From positions 1 through 13,298 of the forward strand of contig JAAYEY010000256.1 of assembly GCA_012728505.1 (NCBI GenBank): 13,298 bases of DNA, in the 5' to 3' direction. Under the pieces are notes generated by a model. It was not told where the DNA came from, did not search any database, and saw nothing but the letters and a program-made list of their open reading frames with translations. Origin of the DNA: Synergistaceae bacterium. Lineage in GTDB: Bacteria; Synergistota; Synergistia; Synergistales; Synergistaceae. Both the position numbers and the translations under genes were made by a program. Below, piece by piece: positions 1 to 8,206 of this stretch (its first letter is position 1; each line of letters starts with the position of its first letter).

Positions 1-616
1 ATTGAGAGGTTATTGGCATAATGCCCGCAACGATCGGTATCTTAATCCCCATCTCACGTCCTTTATCCCTGAATTCATAGAAAAGTTCATTGTCAAAAAA
101 GAGCTGCGATATCAAGACATCTACGCCGCAATCAACTTTATTCTTCAACGAACACAAATCTTGATCCATCGAATATGCCTCAATATGTTTTTCTGGGTAA
201 CATGCGGCAAAGATTTTGAAATCATAACCGGAACGGATATATTTGATTAAGTCAGATGCATATCTAAAATCACTGAGGGTTTCGCCCTCTGCTATATCGC
301 CCCTCAGAGCAAGGATATTCTTTATACCGTTCTTTGAAAGAGTTTTCAGGACATTGTCGATTTCCGCTTTGCTGTTGCCTGCGCAAGTGAGGTGAGCAAG
401 AGCTGGAATGGTGTAATTGTTCTGTATCTGAGAGGCTATCTCCACAGTATTCTCCCTGCTTGTCCCTCCTGCTCCGTATGTAACACTGATCAGGTCTGGA
501 GAAAGACTGGCAAGAGCATCGACTGTCGCAAAAATAGAGGCGAGGTTCCCAGAGCCCTTAGGTGGAAATATCTCAAAAGTCATTGTAGGACCTGTTTGCT
601 CAAAATAATCTTTCAT
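1..616 (-). CDS. metF: 5,10-methylenetetrahydrofolate reductase, C-terminal part beyond the window
   Basis: MetF reduces 5,10-methylene-THF to 5-methyl-THF in the cytoplasm with a flavin cofactor, supplying methyl groups for methionine synthesis or the acetyl-CoA pathway. Translating the minus strand from the ATG at 616 gives 205 open codons to the window edge, about two thirds of the usual ~290 residues. Family motifs appear in order: FEIFPPKG (14-21, with E15 at the place of the catalytic glutamate), SVTYGAGG (44-51), AHLTC (74-78), LALRGD (102-107), AACYPEKH (137-144), SQLFFDN (170-176) and PIVAGIMP. A good GGAGG (624-628) lies 7 bases before the ATG. The ATG shares its A with the TGA of the upstream HAD gene, so translation is probably coupled. 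It is the last visible gene of the tamB-like/cobU/cobS operon. The product call is firm; only the 3' end is unseen. Confidence 0.95.
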   Translation of the reverse strand, partial: MKDYFEQTGPTMTFEIFPPKGSGNLASIFATVDALASLSPDLISVTYGAGGTSRENTVEIASQIQNNYTIPALAHLTCAGNSKAEIDNVLKTLSKNGIKNILALRGDIAEGETLSDFRYASDLIKYIRSGYDFKIFAACYPEKHIEAYSMDQDLCSLKNKVDCGVDVLISQLFFDNELFYEFRDKGREMGIKIPIVAGIMPITSQ

Positions 617-1437
617 CAATTCGCCTCCATAGAGAGATATCTTTCAATTATTGTAGCCGCGCCTTCATTATCATTGTCTAAAGTTACCTCGTCTGCAACG
701 GCCTTTAGTTGATCGGAAGAGTTTCCCATCGCCACTCCATGACCGGCCCAGACTATCATTTCTTTATCGTTACCGGCATCACCTATTGCAAGGACATCTT
801 TTCTGTCTATGCCAAGTCTTTCAGCCACCAAAGCGAGTCCATTTGCCTTGTTAACCTCCGGATGCGCTATTTCAACAAAAGCGCCCCACGATACAGCAGT
901 ATAAACCCTGCTACCGAAACGAGATTTCGTCTTTTCCACCATGTATGGAAAAACCGTCTCGTCAAGAGTAATTCCTAATAATTTAGTTGAATCTACGTTA
1001 AAATCCCATAGTTTTTCGCCCAATGATACCGGTGGTATTTTTGATATGTTTTCATAAAACTTAGTTCTGGGGTCATTGCCGTCTACCACATACACTTTGT
1101 CGTTGTTGTAGATTTGTATGTACCAACCCTGATCCTTGTAGTAGGACACAATTTCGGCGGTCAAATCTATTCCAAGACCTTTTTCATGGAGGATCTCTCC
1201 CGACACTGGATCGCGCACTATCGCGCCGTTATAGAAAACAGAAGGACAACTGATACCGACCTCTTTTATTAAAGGAAGCGCTGAGGGATACATTCTTCCG
1301 GTCGCTATAACCACAGCGATACCAGTTGAAATTGCTGACCTAATGACATTCTTTGTCCTTGGTGTCAGTTCGCTTGAGCTGTTTAGGATTGTCCCATCCA
1401 TATCGAGGGCTATAAGTCTGGGTTGAAAAGAATTCAT
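616..1437 (-). CDS. Cof-type HAD-IIB phosphatase
   Basis: A 273-residue member of the haloacid dehalogenase superfamily, Cof/YwpJ-like subfamily (cap type IIB), which dephosphorylates small phosphorylated metabolites in the cytoplasm using an aspartyl-phosphate intermediate. Visible motifs: DMDGT at 12-16 (D12 nucleophile, D14 acid/base), the threonine motif in VIATGR near residue 46, the lysine motif in NKANGL (K197), and the metal-binding GDAGND at 219-224. Length matches the family (about 265-290). The ATG overlaps the cobS stop in an ATGA, and its own TGA overlaps the metF ATG. There is no clear Shine-Dalgarno of its own, which supports coupling to cobS. The substrate cannot be read from the sequence. 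Its position between cobS and metF makes alpha-ribazole phosphate or another cobamide/folate intermediate possible, but general Cof enzymes act on sugar phosphates, flavin mononucleotide or pyridoxal phosphate. Confidence 0.9.
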   Translation of the reverse strand: MNSFQPRLIALDMDGTILNSSSELTPRTKNVIRSAISTGIAVVIATGRMYPSALPLIKEVGISCPSVFYNGAIVRDPVSGEILHEKGLGIDLTAEIVSYYKDQGWYIQIYNNDKVYVVDGNDPRTKFYENISKIPPVSLGEKLWDFNVDSTKLLGITLDETVFPYMVEKTKSRFGSRVYTAVSWGAFVEIAHPEVNKANGLALVAERLGIDRKDVLAIGDAGNDKEMIVWAGHGVAMGNSSDQLKAVADEVTLDNDNEGAATIIERYLSMEAN

Positions 1438-2243
1438 ATCGCAAAGACCATGAGAGCGGCTATCTCCGCAGCTACAATGGAAGCACCAAGCACGTCTCCA
1501 TTAACTCCACCGAGCCTGGAGTTCATCCATCTGGCACTGGCAAAGCCTATTCCTGCCGCAATAAAAGCAGAGAATATCCACCTGATTGGGGCGAATGGCA
1601 TAAAAATCAAAAGGGATAATGCTGAAGTAAAGAGATCATACCCAGTAAAAGTATCAACCCAGCCCCTTCCCATTCCCTTATCCCAGGGATAGAGGCCCTT
1701 ATAAGCAGCGGCGCATGCAGCAAACCTTCCCGAAGCAGCAGCGACAGAAGAGGCAACGAGCAGTTCTGTTTTTGGGACTAGCCCCATAATTGAAGTCCAA
1801 AGACCAAAAGCCAGTATCAGACCTGTCACACCATAAGCACCGGTTCTGCTGTCTTTCATTACTGAACGAAGTTCATTTCCTTTTTTGCCGGAACCTATAC
1901 CGTCCCAAAGATCTCCCCATCCGTCAAGGTGAAGCGCCCATCCTGATGCTGTGTAGAAAAAGGCACCAAGCCAAATCGCCCCAGAACTTCCTATTCCCAA
2001 AATATTGGCAAAGGATATAACCGAACCTGTAAGCAAACCCAGCATACCTCCGGCAACAGGGGCCAGCGACAAAGTCCTGTTACCCGATGGCATTTCAGCG
2101 GGCCACCATTTTTTAGGCAGGGGAATGCGGGAAAAAAGCGTCCATGCAACGACAAACCTGTTCATAAGGTCCAACCAATATTTATCGTCTTTGATCTCTT
2201 CAGTGAGTCTGTTTAGATATTTTTGAAATTCTTTGTTATTCAT
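1434..2243 (-). CDS. cobS: Adenosylcobinamide-GDP ribazoletransferase (cobalamin synthase)
   Basis: CobS joins adenosylcobinamide-GDP with alpha-ribazole or its 5'-phosphate to make the complete cobamide. It is an integral membrane enzyme. The 269-residue protein has FSRIPLP (37-43), the acidic motif LDGWGDLWDG at 106-115 (D107, D111, D114, equivalent to the usual HLDGLADxxDG and expected to bind metal), and DSRTGAYG at 131-138. Several hydrophobic stretches follow, as expected of a polytopic protein. The N-terminus is about 25 residues longer than many homologues, with a charged KDDKYWLDL segment before the first conserved block. It overlaps cobU upstream and the HAD gene downstream, each by an ATGA. 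A GGAGG sits about 13 bases before the ATG. CobU, which makes its GDP-activated substrate, is immediately upstream. Confidence 0.95.
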   Translation of the reverse strand: MNNKEFQKYLNRLTEEIKDDKYWLDLMNRFVVAWTLFSRIPLPKKWWPAEMPSGNRTLSLAPVAGGMLGLLTGSVISFANILGIGSSGAIWLGAFFYTASGWALHLDGWGDLWDGIGSGKKGNELRSVMKDSRTGAYGVTGLILAFGLWTSIMGLVPKTELLVASSVAAASGRFAACAAAYKGLYPWDKGMGRGWVDTFTGYDLFTSALSLLIFMPFAPIRWIFSAFIAAGIGFASARWMNSRLGGVNGDVLGASIVAAEIAALMVFAI

Positions 2244-2839
2244 TTCCAGTTGCTGTCCTCCATACTGCCTTTTATCCAGAGAGGATATCCTGCCACTACA
2301 AGAACAGCCCTGTCAGCCTTTGAAGCGCAGAGCTGATTCATCCTCCCTTGAAGGTCCCGGAAACGCCTGCCCATTTTATAAGATGGAACCAGACCGGAGC
2401 CTACTTCATTGCTGACTATTATCAAATGTGTTCCTGCGGGCGGAAGAGAAAAGAGTTTGCATGCTATTTCACGTATCTTCAATTCTCTGGCCTGCCAATC
2501 TTTCTCAGAAGCGTTTTCTGCGAGTTCACCCTCAATAAAGAGACGGGTCAGCCATAGTGTAAGGCAGTCAAGCAGGAGTATTCCTTTAATCTTGCTGACC
2601 GCTTCGCATATCTCGCATGGATCGCCTTCAAAGGTATTCCATTCTGTCGGCCTTCTTTTTTGGTGTATGGATACGCGCTCGCGCATCTCCTCATCTTGAA
2701 CATCCGCTGCAGCAAGGTAAGTAACAGGAGCATGGGCATCAGTTGCAAGCATCTCGGCAAAGGTGCTTTTTCCGCTCCTCGCCCCTCCCAGTACCAAGGT
2801 CATCTCCGACTTAGATAATGAATTATCTCTAGTTTCCAA
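2240..2839 (-). CDS. cobU: Adenosylcobinamide kinase / adenosylcobinamide-phosphate guanylyltransferase
   Basis: CobU phosphorylates adenosylcobinamide and then transfers GMP to it, giving AdoCbi-GDP for CobS. With the TTG start at 2839 the protein has 199 residues. The P-loop GGARSGKS is at 18-25. H59 in SIHQKRRP sits where the guanylylated histidine of CobU is found, and DCLTLWL and NEVGSGLVP are typical later motifs. The start is uncertain. TTG at 2839 has an AGGG 8 bases upstream and overlaps the upstream gene by 11 bases. An ATG at 2803 would begin the protein only five residues before the P-loop, as in most homologues, but the GGAG before it touches the ATG with no spacer. Either start keeps all motifs. 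The stop overlaps the cobS ATG. Being bifunctional, the enzyme supports salvage of cobinamide as well as de novo synthesis. Confidence 0.94.
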   Translation of the reverse strand: METRDNSLSKSEMTLVLGGARSGKSTFAEMLATDAHAPVTYLAAADVQDEEMRERVSIHQKRRPTEWNTFEGDPCEICEAVSKIKGILLLDCLTLWLTRLFIEGELAENASEKDWQARELKIREIACKLFSLPPAGTHLIIVSNEVGSGLVPSYKMGRRFRDLQGRMNQLCASKADRAVLVVAGYPLWIKGSMEDSNWK

Positions 2840-5800
2840 AGGTAATACCCTGCAGAATGTTGCCCAATGTCTGTTCTAATATCTGACTTTCAAAACTCTC
2901 TTCAGTGTAATTTATCCCGGGTCCGCACGGTAGTTCGAATTTAAGCCTAAAGACAGTATCCCTGCCCGAATAATCCTTTTCATTCGGATCACTTGCAGAC
3001 TTAGGTATGATACTTCCTGCATTTCTCATATGTCCAGATTTATCAACCTTGACATTATTGAAAACAGGCGAGTCTATAGTACCATTTATATTCAACGTCA
3101 CAAACCGGAAATCAGTTCTGGCGTATCCGGATAGTATTCCTCCGAGGAAGTTCTGCAGCAATGCGCTAGTGTCAAGCTCTCCGGCAAAGTCCATACCCAC
3201 GTTTATAACACCCTGGAGCGCACCCAAAAGCGCGTTCAACGCCCGTAAATTAACCTTTCCCATAGTAAAGAGGCTTACTTCTCTTTTATTGCTTATCAGA
3301 CCATCAAGCATTACATAACGATACACGGGGTCTCCGGGCGGTGCAATTGCCTGGCTTCCGGGAAGTATCGTCAAGTATCCTTCGTCATAGGTAAATGCGG
3401 TGTGCAGAGATTTATAAAGTAGAGGTTTACCCTTAGTATATTTTTTTGCTGCCTCAACGGCTTCGAATCCAGAAATTTCGCCATCTTTCAGGAATAATAC
3501 GCCAATAGCCTTTACCGTACTCATCCTTCCCATTTCTCCCTCTGCCCTGATCTTAAGATCTCCTTTGCCGGTAAGAGCCCCTTTTAGGCCAGGGAAGGAC
3601 TGTTTGAGCATTGGTTCGACATCCGCACTCAGCACGGTGAGGTTGCCCCCCCACTTGCTCTCATTAATGTCCATTGCGAGACCTCCCGAAACTGTTCCTC
3701 CGTTCGTCTCAGCTTTTACATCTTCCATGACCGCATAGCCCTCTGTTATGTAAAAAGGAGCATTGACGTTCTTTATTCTTATGCCGAGGAATCTCATCCT
3801 CTCCGATGAGAAGGAACCCTCTCCGCCAAAGTTAGCTACTTCTCCTTTTCCCGAGAACTTAAAATTGACGTTTCCACCAAGCCTCTCGCGGAATTGAGTG
3901 GGAAGATAGACACCTATCTGTTTAAGGTCTATCCCTTTCCCATTAGTATCAAGAGCTCCGTACCATTTTCCATCCTTCATAAAAACCCGACCCTTTGCGG
4001 AGAATTCGCCCTTATCCAGCCTTGCCTTTGCCTCAGAAATATTTACATCTGTAAAGCTACCGTCAAATTTAACATCAACCATGGGCAGCAAAAAGCCTCT
4101 GTATCTGAAAGGTGCCAATGTCCCACCACCCTTGTAAAGGGGGTTACCTAGGGTTCCTAAAACTTTAATCTCGCTTTTGATAAGTCCCTGCACTCCCCGA
4201 ACGACAGGCAAGTGCTTTCTGAGAAGTTCATAGGTGTTTATATTTTCTGATGATATCGTTAGATTCAAAGAAGCGTCCGAAAAAGGCTTGCCTTCCGGCG
4301 CAGGTGTTATGTTTCCCTTGATTAAATGTTTACCTCTCAGGAATTTCATACTTGCATTTTCTATCCTTATCACTTTGGGATCGCCGTTTAAACTTGCCTC
4401 CACTTTTTCAGCGCGGACCTCCCGCCATCTGACCGAACCGGTACTAATGTCAGCTTTCCATTTAAGACCTTGTCCATCATTTGCTATCTTCAGTTCGCCT
4501 GAGAATGGACCCTCGAGATCTTGGTCTGCTTTAAAGAGAATATTCAACGCAGAAAGATCTACATTTTTAATCTTTCCGCCCACTTCCCACCTGAGAGGTG
4601 ATGAGGATTTACCTTCTTGGGCCTTAACAGGTAGGAATACTTTGCTTTTAAGATCAGCACTTCCTCCGGCGCCTCTGGCCTGCATCTTGGTGAAATCTAG
4701 TTTTCCAGAGGAATAGGTCATCTCAGTATAAAATTTATCCACCTGAAGACCGTTGAATCTGCCATTAACTGCGCTCATCTTCAAAAGGACCTTAGGCGAA
4801 TTAGCAACTCCTTTGACGCTCCACGATCCAGAGGCATCACCGTAAATACCCATGCTTTTCAAAAACTTAAGAGTTTCGTGAAAGTTTTTTAAGGATGCAT
4901 TTCTGAAATCTCCGTTTAATGATAGGGTTTTTTTGTCATCTACCGTTTTCATATTCCCTGAAGCCGTTATACGTGCTCCGTTCCAATTGACTGAAGTCTT
5001 TTTAAGTGAAAGCAGACCTTCCGAAACATGATAATCTGCCGATAACCTAAGTCCTGCAAGCTTTCCTACTCCCCCCATCTCAAGTGACGGAGAAGAGATG
5101 TCGGCCTTTATCTTTAGGTCATCCAGCACGCCTTCTACAACAGCAGATATATCCGCTGCACCTTTAAAAGCATACTTGTCAAAACCTACCACCGCATCAC
5201 TCAGTTGGTCAAGTTTAATAGATTTTGCGTTGAGTTTTAAGTCAATATTGATTCCGTCAAAAGCACTGACAGTTCCTTTGATTTTTATATCAGTACCTTC
5301 GTTAAGAGCAGTAAAATCTACATCTCCCGAGGGTTTACCGGTAAAAAGAATTTTCCCCTTAAATTCCGTAAACTTCATCTTATCGTATGTCACATTTGAT
5401 GGAGCAACATTTATCTCTCCTACCAAGGCGTTCAGAGGACCTTTGAGATTGGCCTCTAATCCTGTGATGGTGCCCTTGAGTCTCTGGATATTGCCTGATG
5501 CGTCATGTGTAATCTTATCAGTCCAGTCCGCTAAATGAAGTTTTTTTGCCGATGCGTTAAGTTCTATATATTTTGCGGGAGTCCTTGTATCTAATTTTAT
5601 AACTCCGCTTAAAGAGGAGTCCCTAACTTTGCCTTCATCCAAAACTATTTCTAAAATTCCTTTGTCGTAGTTCCATTTTGCTGCGACCTCTTCAAGAGGG
5701 ATTTTTCTCCAGGCAGCCTTTTTAAGCACTCCATCACCGGACATGGCCATTTCTTTTCCTGAACCCTTCATTTCGATGTTTGCTGATAAGATGCCCATAA

Positions 5801-6530
5801 CGTCATACTTTAAAATGTTTGGAAAAACTAACGCTGCTGTATCAATATTTAAATCTTTAACTTCAGCTTTGAAATCCGGAACAGGATATACGATCCCAGA
5901 TATTTTAACAAAGCCCTCATCTAATTTCGTGGAAAAACCGTTAAAAATCCAGTTGCCAGATTCTTTTTTTGCTATGCCGTGTATAGAAAAAGGAATATTT
6001 TTAAATTTTCCTTTTAAGGCAGGAGCAAACCACTCAAGCCCGCGTAGCTCCAATGAGCTGTCATTAAGCTCGAGGAGACCCCATTTTGAGGTTACCTTTA
6101 CGTTGTTAAGTTTTATTTTATCTATGGGAATATCTTTGGCTCTCAAGCCTTCCTTGCTCTCCGGAACTATTTTAAGAATAGAGTCGAGGTCTGAATTCAA
6201 ACCGTCAAGGACAACAGTTGATAATCTGGGAGAGTTTTTTATGATACTCATCAGTGAAAGGTTCATTGCGATCCTGTCTATTGTGAAAAGCTTTTCCCCC
6301 GAACGGACAAAAGACAAACCTTTTCCTTTAAAGCCAATTATGGGATTACCGGTAAGGCGCGACATTTCAAGCTCAACATTAAGTTCATTACGCACAGCAT
6401 TGACTATCTGGGCCACTACCAGATCACCCAAGAAATTTGCCCTGGTCAGGATCAAAAGCGCAAGACTGACCGCTGCAATTATTATAAAAGTAATTATTCC
6501 CGTTTTTACGACAAATGCCAAACGTTTCAA
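2829..6530 (-). CDS. Very large AsmA/TamB-like envelope protein (putative phospholipid-transport bridge)
   Basis: A 1233-residue protein with one N-terminal membrane segment (about 9-29, hydrophobic after MKRLAFVVK) and then an almost entirely periplasmic-looking body of alternating beta-rich repeats of the type GxxSAxGxV...LKGxxxxxL, typical of AsmA, TamB and YhdP proteins. The first 130 residues resemble the AsmA N-terminal region. The region around 985-1170 (VLFLKDGEISGFEAVEAAKK, then a YKSLHTAFTYDEGYLTI stretch and INVGMDFAGELDTSALL) resembles the AsmA-like C-terminal domain. The family is thought to form hydrophobic grooves spanning the periplasm that move phospholipid to the outer membrane, so this implies a diderm cell. 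The start is TTG at 6530 with GGGAG 12 bases upstream; the nearby ATG at 6549 is out of frame. I do not see a DUF490 TamB ending, so TamB itself is not claimed. It opens the cobU-cobS-HAD-metF operon. Confidence 0.85.
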   Translation of the reverse strand: MKRLAFVVKTGIITFIIIAAVSLALLILTRANFLGDLVVAQIVNAVRNELNVELEMSRLTGNPIIGFKGKGLSFVRSGEKLFTIDRIAMNLSLMSIIKNSPRLSTVVLDGLNSDLDSILKIVPESKEGLRAKDIPIDKIKLNNVKVTSKWGLLELNDSSLELRGLEWFAPALKGKFKNIPFSIHGIAKKESGNWIFNGFSTKLDEGFVKISGIVYPVPDFKAEVKDLNIDTAALVFPNILKYDVMGILSANIEMKGSGKEMAMSGDGVLKKAAWRKIPLEEVAAKWNYDKGILEIVLDEGKVRDSSLSGVIKLDTRTPAKYIELNASAKKLHLADWTDKITHDASGNIQRLKGTITGLEANLKGPLNALVGEINVAPSNVTYDKMKFTEFKGKILFTGKPSGDVDFTALNEGTDIKIKGTVSAFDGINIDLKLNAKSIKLDQLSDAVVGFDKYAFKGAADISAVVEGVLDDLKIKADISSPSLEMGGVGKLAGLRLSADYHVSEGLLSLKKTSVNWNGARITASGNMKTVDDKKTLSLNGDFRNASLKNFHETLKFLKSMGIYGDASGSWSVKGVANSPKVLLKMSAVNGRFNGLQVDKFYTEMTYSSGKLDFTKMQARGAGGSADLKSKVFLPVKAQEGKSSSPLRWEVGGKIKNVDLSALNILFKADQDLEGPFSGELKIANDGQGLKWKADISTGSVRWREVRAEKVEASLNGDPKVIRIENASMKFLRGKHLIKGNITPAPEGKPFSDASLNLTISSENINTYELLRKHLPVVRGVQGLIKSEIKVLGTLGNPLYKGGGTLAPFRYRGFLLPMVDVKFDGSFTDVNISEAKARLDKGEFSAKGRVFMKDGKWYGALDTNGKGIDLKQIGVYLPTQFRERLGGNVNFKFSGKGEVANFGGEGSFSSERMRFLGIRIKNVNAPFYITEGYAVMEDVKAETNGGTVSGGLAMDINESKWGGNLTVLSADVEPMLKQSFPGLKGALTGKGDLKIRAEGEMGRMSTVKAIGVLFLKDGEISGFEAVEAAKKYTKGKPLLYKSLHTAFTYDEGYLTILPGSQAIAPPGDPVYRYVMLDGLISNKREVSLFTMGKVNLRALNALLGALQGVINVGMDFAGELDTSALLQNFLGGILSGYARTDFRFVTLNINGTIDSPVFNNVKVDKSGHMRNAGSIIPKSASDPNEKDYSGRDTVFRLKFELPCGPGINYTEESFESQILEQTLGNILQGITFGN

Positions 6531-6703
6531 AATAAAAACACACTCCCATGGCTGCTCATCCTTAACTATCTGTTAATTAATCCAGACAAGCACCTAATAC
6601 CCAGTAATTCTACCATGTTTTGAACTGTGGACCTATGCAATTACACTGTAATCATTGCCTGATATTTTATATTCTCACATCTTTGAGAAGCAGAGTTTCT
6701 TCA

Positions 6704-6733
6704 CAAAAAAATAGAGCCTTCATCAGGCTCTAT
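6704..6733 (-). terminator. Intrinsic terminator after tRNA-Ala
   Basis: On the minus strand ATAGAGCC, a 7-base loop (TGATGAA) and GGCTCTAT form a perfect 8 bp stem, followed by a run of seven T. It begins 9 bases after the encoded CCA of the tRNA. It should end the tRNA transcript and insulate the AsmA/TamB-like operon downstream, which then needs its own promoter in 6531-6703. I find only weak candidates there. Confidence 0.85.
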
Positions 6734-6742
6734 CATTATTTC

Positions 6743-6818
<76 letters not shown>

Positions 6819-6835
6819 AGAAGCGAACATGGGTC

Positions 6836-6864
6836 ATTATACTGATTAGTATAAACCATGTCAA
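6836..6864 (-). promoter_or_regulatory. Perfect consensus sigma-70 promoter for tRNA-Ala
   Basis: Minus strand TTGACA (6864-6859), a 17-base spacer, and TATAAT (6841-6836): both hexamers match the consensus in all six positions with the optimal spacing. Transcription should start near 6829, about 11 bases before the mature tRNA 5' end. A GACCC follows directly after the -10 box, a GC-rich discriminator of the sort found at stable-RNA promoters under stringent control. That last point is inference. Confidence 0.9.
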
Positions 6865-6867
6865 CAC

Positions 6868-6873
6868 TATAAT
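6868..6873 (+). promoter_or_regulatory. Candidate -10 box placing transcription start at the ATG of the downstream gene
   Basis: A plus-strand TATAAT ends 6 bases before the ATG at 6880, so a start 7 bases downstream would fall on the A of the ATG, giving a leaderless mRNA. The best -35 is poor (TTAGTA at 6846-6851, 16-base spacer, 3 of 6 matches). No Shine-Dalgarno lies between this box and the ATG. The box is only 3 bases from the -35 of the divergent tRNA-Ala promoter. Confidence 0.4.
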
Positions 6874-6879
6874 AATGCC

Positions 6880-8100
6880 ATGAAAACACTTACAACAGCA
6901 AGAAAAATGCAATTCTGTATTCTTATGTTATTATTTTTAGCTCCGTTATTTATCTTTTCTGGTGCAGCTTTTGCACTGACAAAAGATGAATTACTGCCTC
7001 ATATTTCCAAATCACTGGGATACAGCGTCCCTAAAAAATATCTAACTGATAACGATGGGGATCTGACTAACTCCTTAGCGGTAAGGCTTGCACTTGAATC
7101 AATGGGCTGGGGCTTTGTCATCACAGTGTACGACCAGATAGCTATCCTGCCTGAATGGTGCGAGATCGATCCCATAACGGAAATTTCTAAAAAGATATCT
7201 CCTCCACTCCCGGCATCGATTACTAACTGCCTCGACCAGCCTTTTGCGAAAGAAGACATCAAAACACTTACTGACTGGCTTGTTTTATGTAAGAAAAAGG
7301 TTTCCTGGAAGGCATCATTCGTTTCTGAAGGGTCGGTCTTAACAGTCTTTAAACATGGGATCGGCGATCCTTCCGGGCCGGCTAACGGAGATTTGGCAAA
7401 GGGTGTAAATGAACCACTTTTTGCTGCCATGATAACAGTCGACATGAAAAAAACTTCCTGTCAGATAGCCACCGCAGTAATGATCGGGGCTCAAAAGGCC
7501 CCACTTGCTACAATAGCGGTGGAGAACTACGGCGTTATTGGAGGTATAAACGGCGGATATTTCGCAGGGGCGAAACCGATAGGGGTACTTCGCAGGCAAG
7601 GACACACGGATAACGCTAAATTCTGGCCCCAGCGTTCTGCTTTTGGATGGGACAGCGAAGGAAATACGATTTTCATAGACGGTAAAGAGATAGCTAATAT
7701 CAGCTCCGACAAACGTTTCGACAAATACACCGAGATGCTCCAAGCCGGCCCCCTCCTCATGAAAAACGGCGAGGTTTCAGACAATACAGAGAAAATTCAA
7801 GATAATGTGCTCAATATGCGCCATCCTAGGACGATCGTGGGAACTGACGGCAAACAGGTAATGTGGGCTGTAATAGACGGAAGAGACAACATGCACAGCG
7901 TCGGCACGACGATTGAGGAGACAAAAAAAGTCTGTAAATGGTTGGGAATGTCCACCGCCCTTAACCTCGATGGAGGAGGGTCAAGTTCGCTCTGGTGGAG
8001 AGGAAATACATTTTCTCTGCCAAGCAACAGCAACGATGTTGAACGTCCTATCCCCTATGGGGTTCTGATCTTCCAGGAAGGTTCGGGAGTAAGGCAATAG
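6880..8100 (+). CDS. Exported phosphodiester glycosidase family protein (NAGPA domain)
   Basis: A 406-residue protein with a signal peptide: TTARK, a hydrophobic core and cleavage predicted after A32 (AFA before LTK). The C-terminal half, about 200-400, is a NAGPA-type phosphodiester glycosidase domain. Conserved blocks are INGGYF (223-228), QAGPLLMKNG (from 288), RHPRT (314-318), DGR (333-335) and ALNLDGGGSSS ending at 370. Family members hydrolyse N-acetylglucosamine-phosphodiester bonds, and bacterial forms act on cell-envelope glycopolymers; the substrate here is unknown. Residues 33-160 form a separate N-terminal domain that I do not recognise, with motifs such as LTNSLAVRLALESMGWG recalling S-layer-homology-like helices. 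The ATG at 6880 lacks a Shine-Dalgarno, but the next ATG (codon 10) would lose the basic n-region of the signal peptide, so 6880 is preferred. Monocistronic, ended by the terminator at 8131-8171. Confidence 0.88.
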   Translation: MKTLTTARKMQFCILMLLFLAPLFIFSGAAFALTKDELLPHISKSLGYSVPKKYLTDNDGDLTNSLAVRLALESMGWGFVITVYDQIAILPEWCEIDPITEISKKISPPLPASITNCLDQPFAKEDIKTLTDWLVLCKKKVSWKASFVSEGSVLTVFKHGIGDPSGPANGDLAKGVNEPLFAAMITVDMKKTSCQIATAVMIGAQKAPLATIAVENYGVIGGINGGYFAGAKPIGVLRRQGHTDNAKFWPQRSAFGWDSEGNTIFIDGKEIANISSDKRFDKYTEMLQAGPLLMKNGEVSDNTEKIQDNVLNMRHPRTIVGTDGKQVMWAVIDGRDNMHSVGTTIEETKKVCKWLGMSTALNLDGGGSSSLWWRGNTFSLPSNSNDVERPIPYGVLIFQEGSGVRQ

Positions 8101-8130
8101 CTTGACTTGCTTCAAAACAGCATTTCAACT

Positions 8131-8171
8131 AAAAGAGAGACCCCTCAACTACCTGTGGGGTCTCTCTTTTT
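8131..8171. terminator. Bidirectional intrinsic terminator between the glycosidase gene and rplL
   Basis: GAGAGACCCC (8135-8144) pairs perfectly with GGGGTCTCTC (8157-8166). The flanking AAAA and TTTT extend the stem to 14 bp and serve as the T-tract in either direction. It lies between two converging genes, 30 bases after the glycosidase stop and 36 bases after the rplL stop, so it probably ends both transcripts. Confidence 0.92.
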
Positions 8172-8206
8172 AATTTAGTTTTTGTCAAAAGGTTGTTAAA
8201 GTTGAA

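Noticed and set aside
5743..6576. 277-codon open frame on the plus strand
   Set aside because: It lies wholly antisense to the AsmA/TamB-like gene, lacks a ribosome binding site and shows no recognisable protein motif. It is a frame shadow of a long beta-repeat gene.
6531..6703. Possible cobalamin riboswitch or clear promoter in front of the operon with cobU and cobS
   Set aside because: I find no B12-box-like motif and only weak -10/-35 pairs, such as TATAAA with CTGCTT, so nothing is called. A covariance search would settle it.
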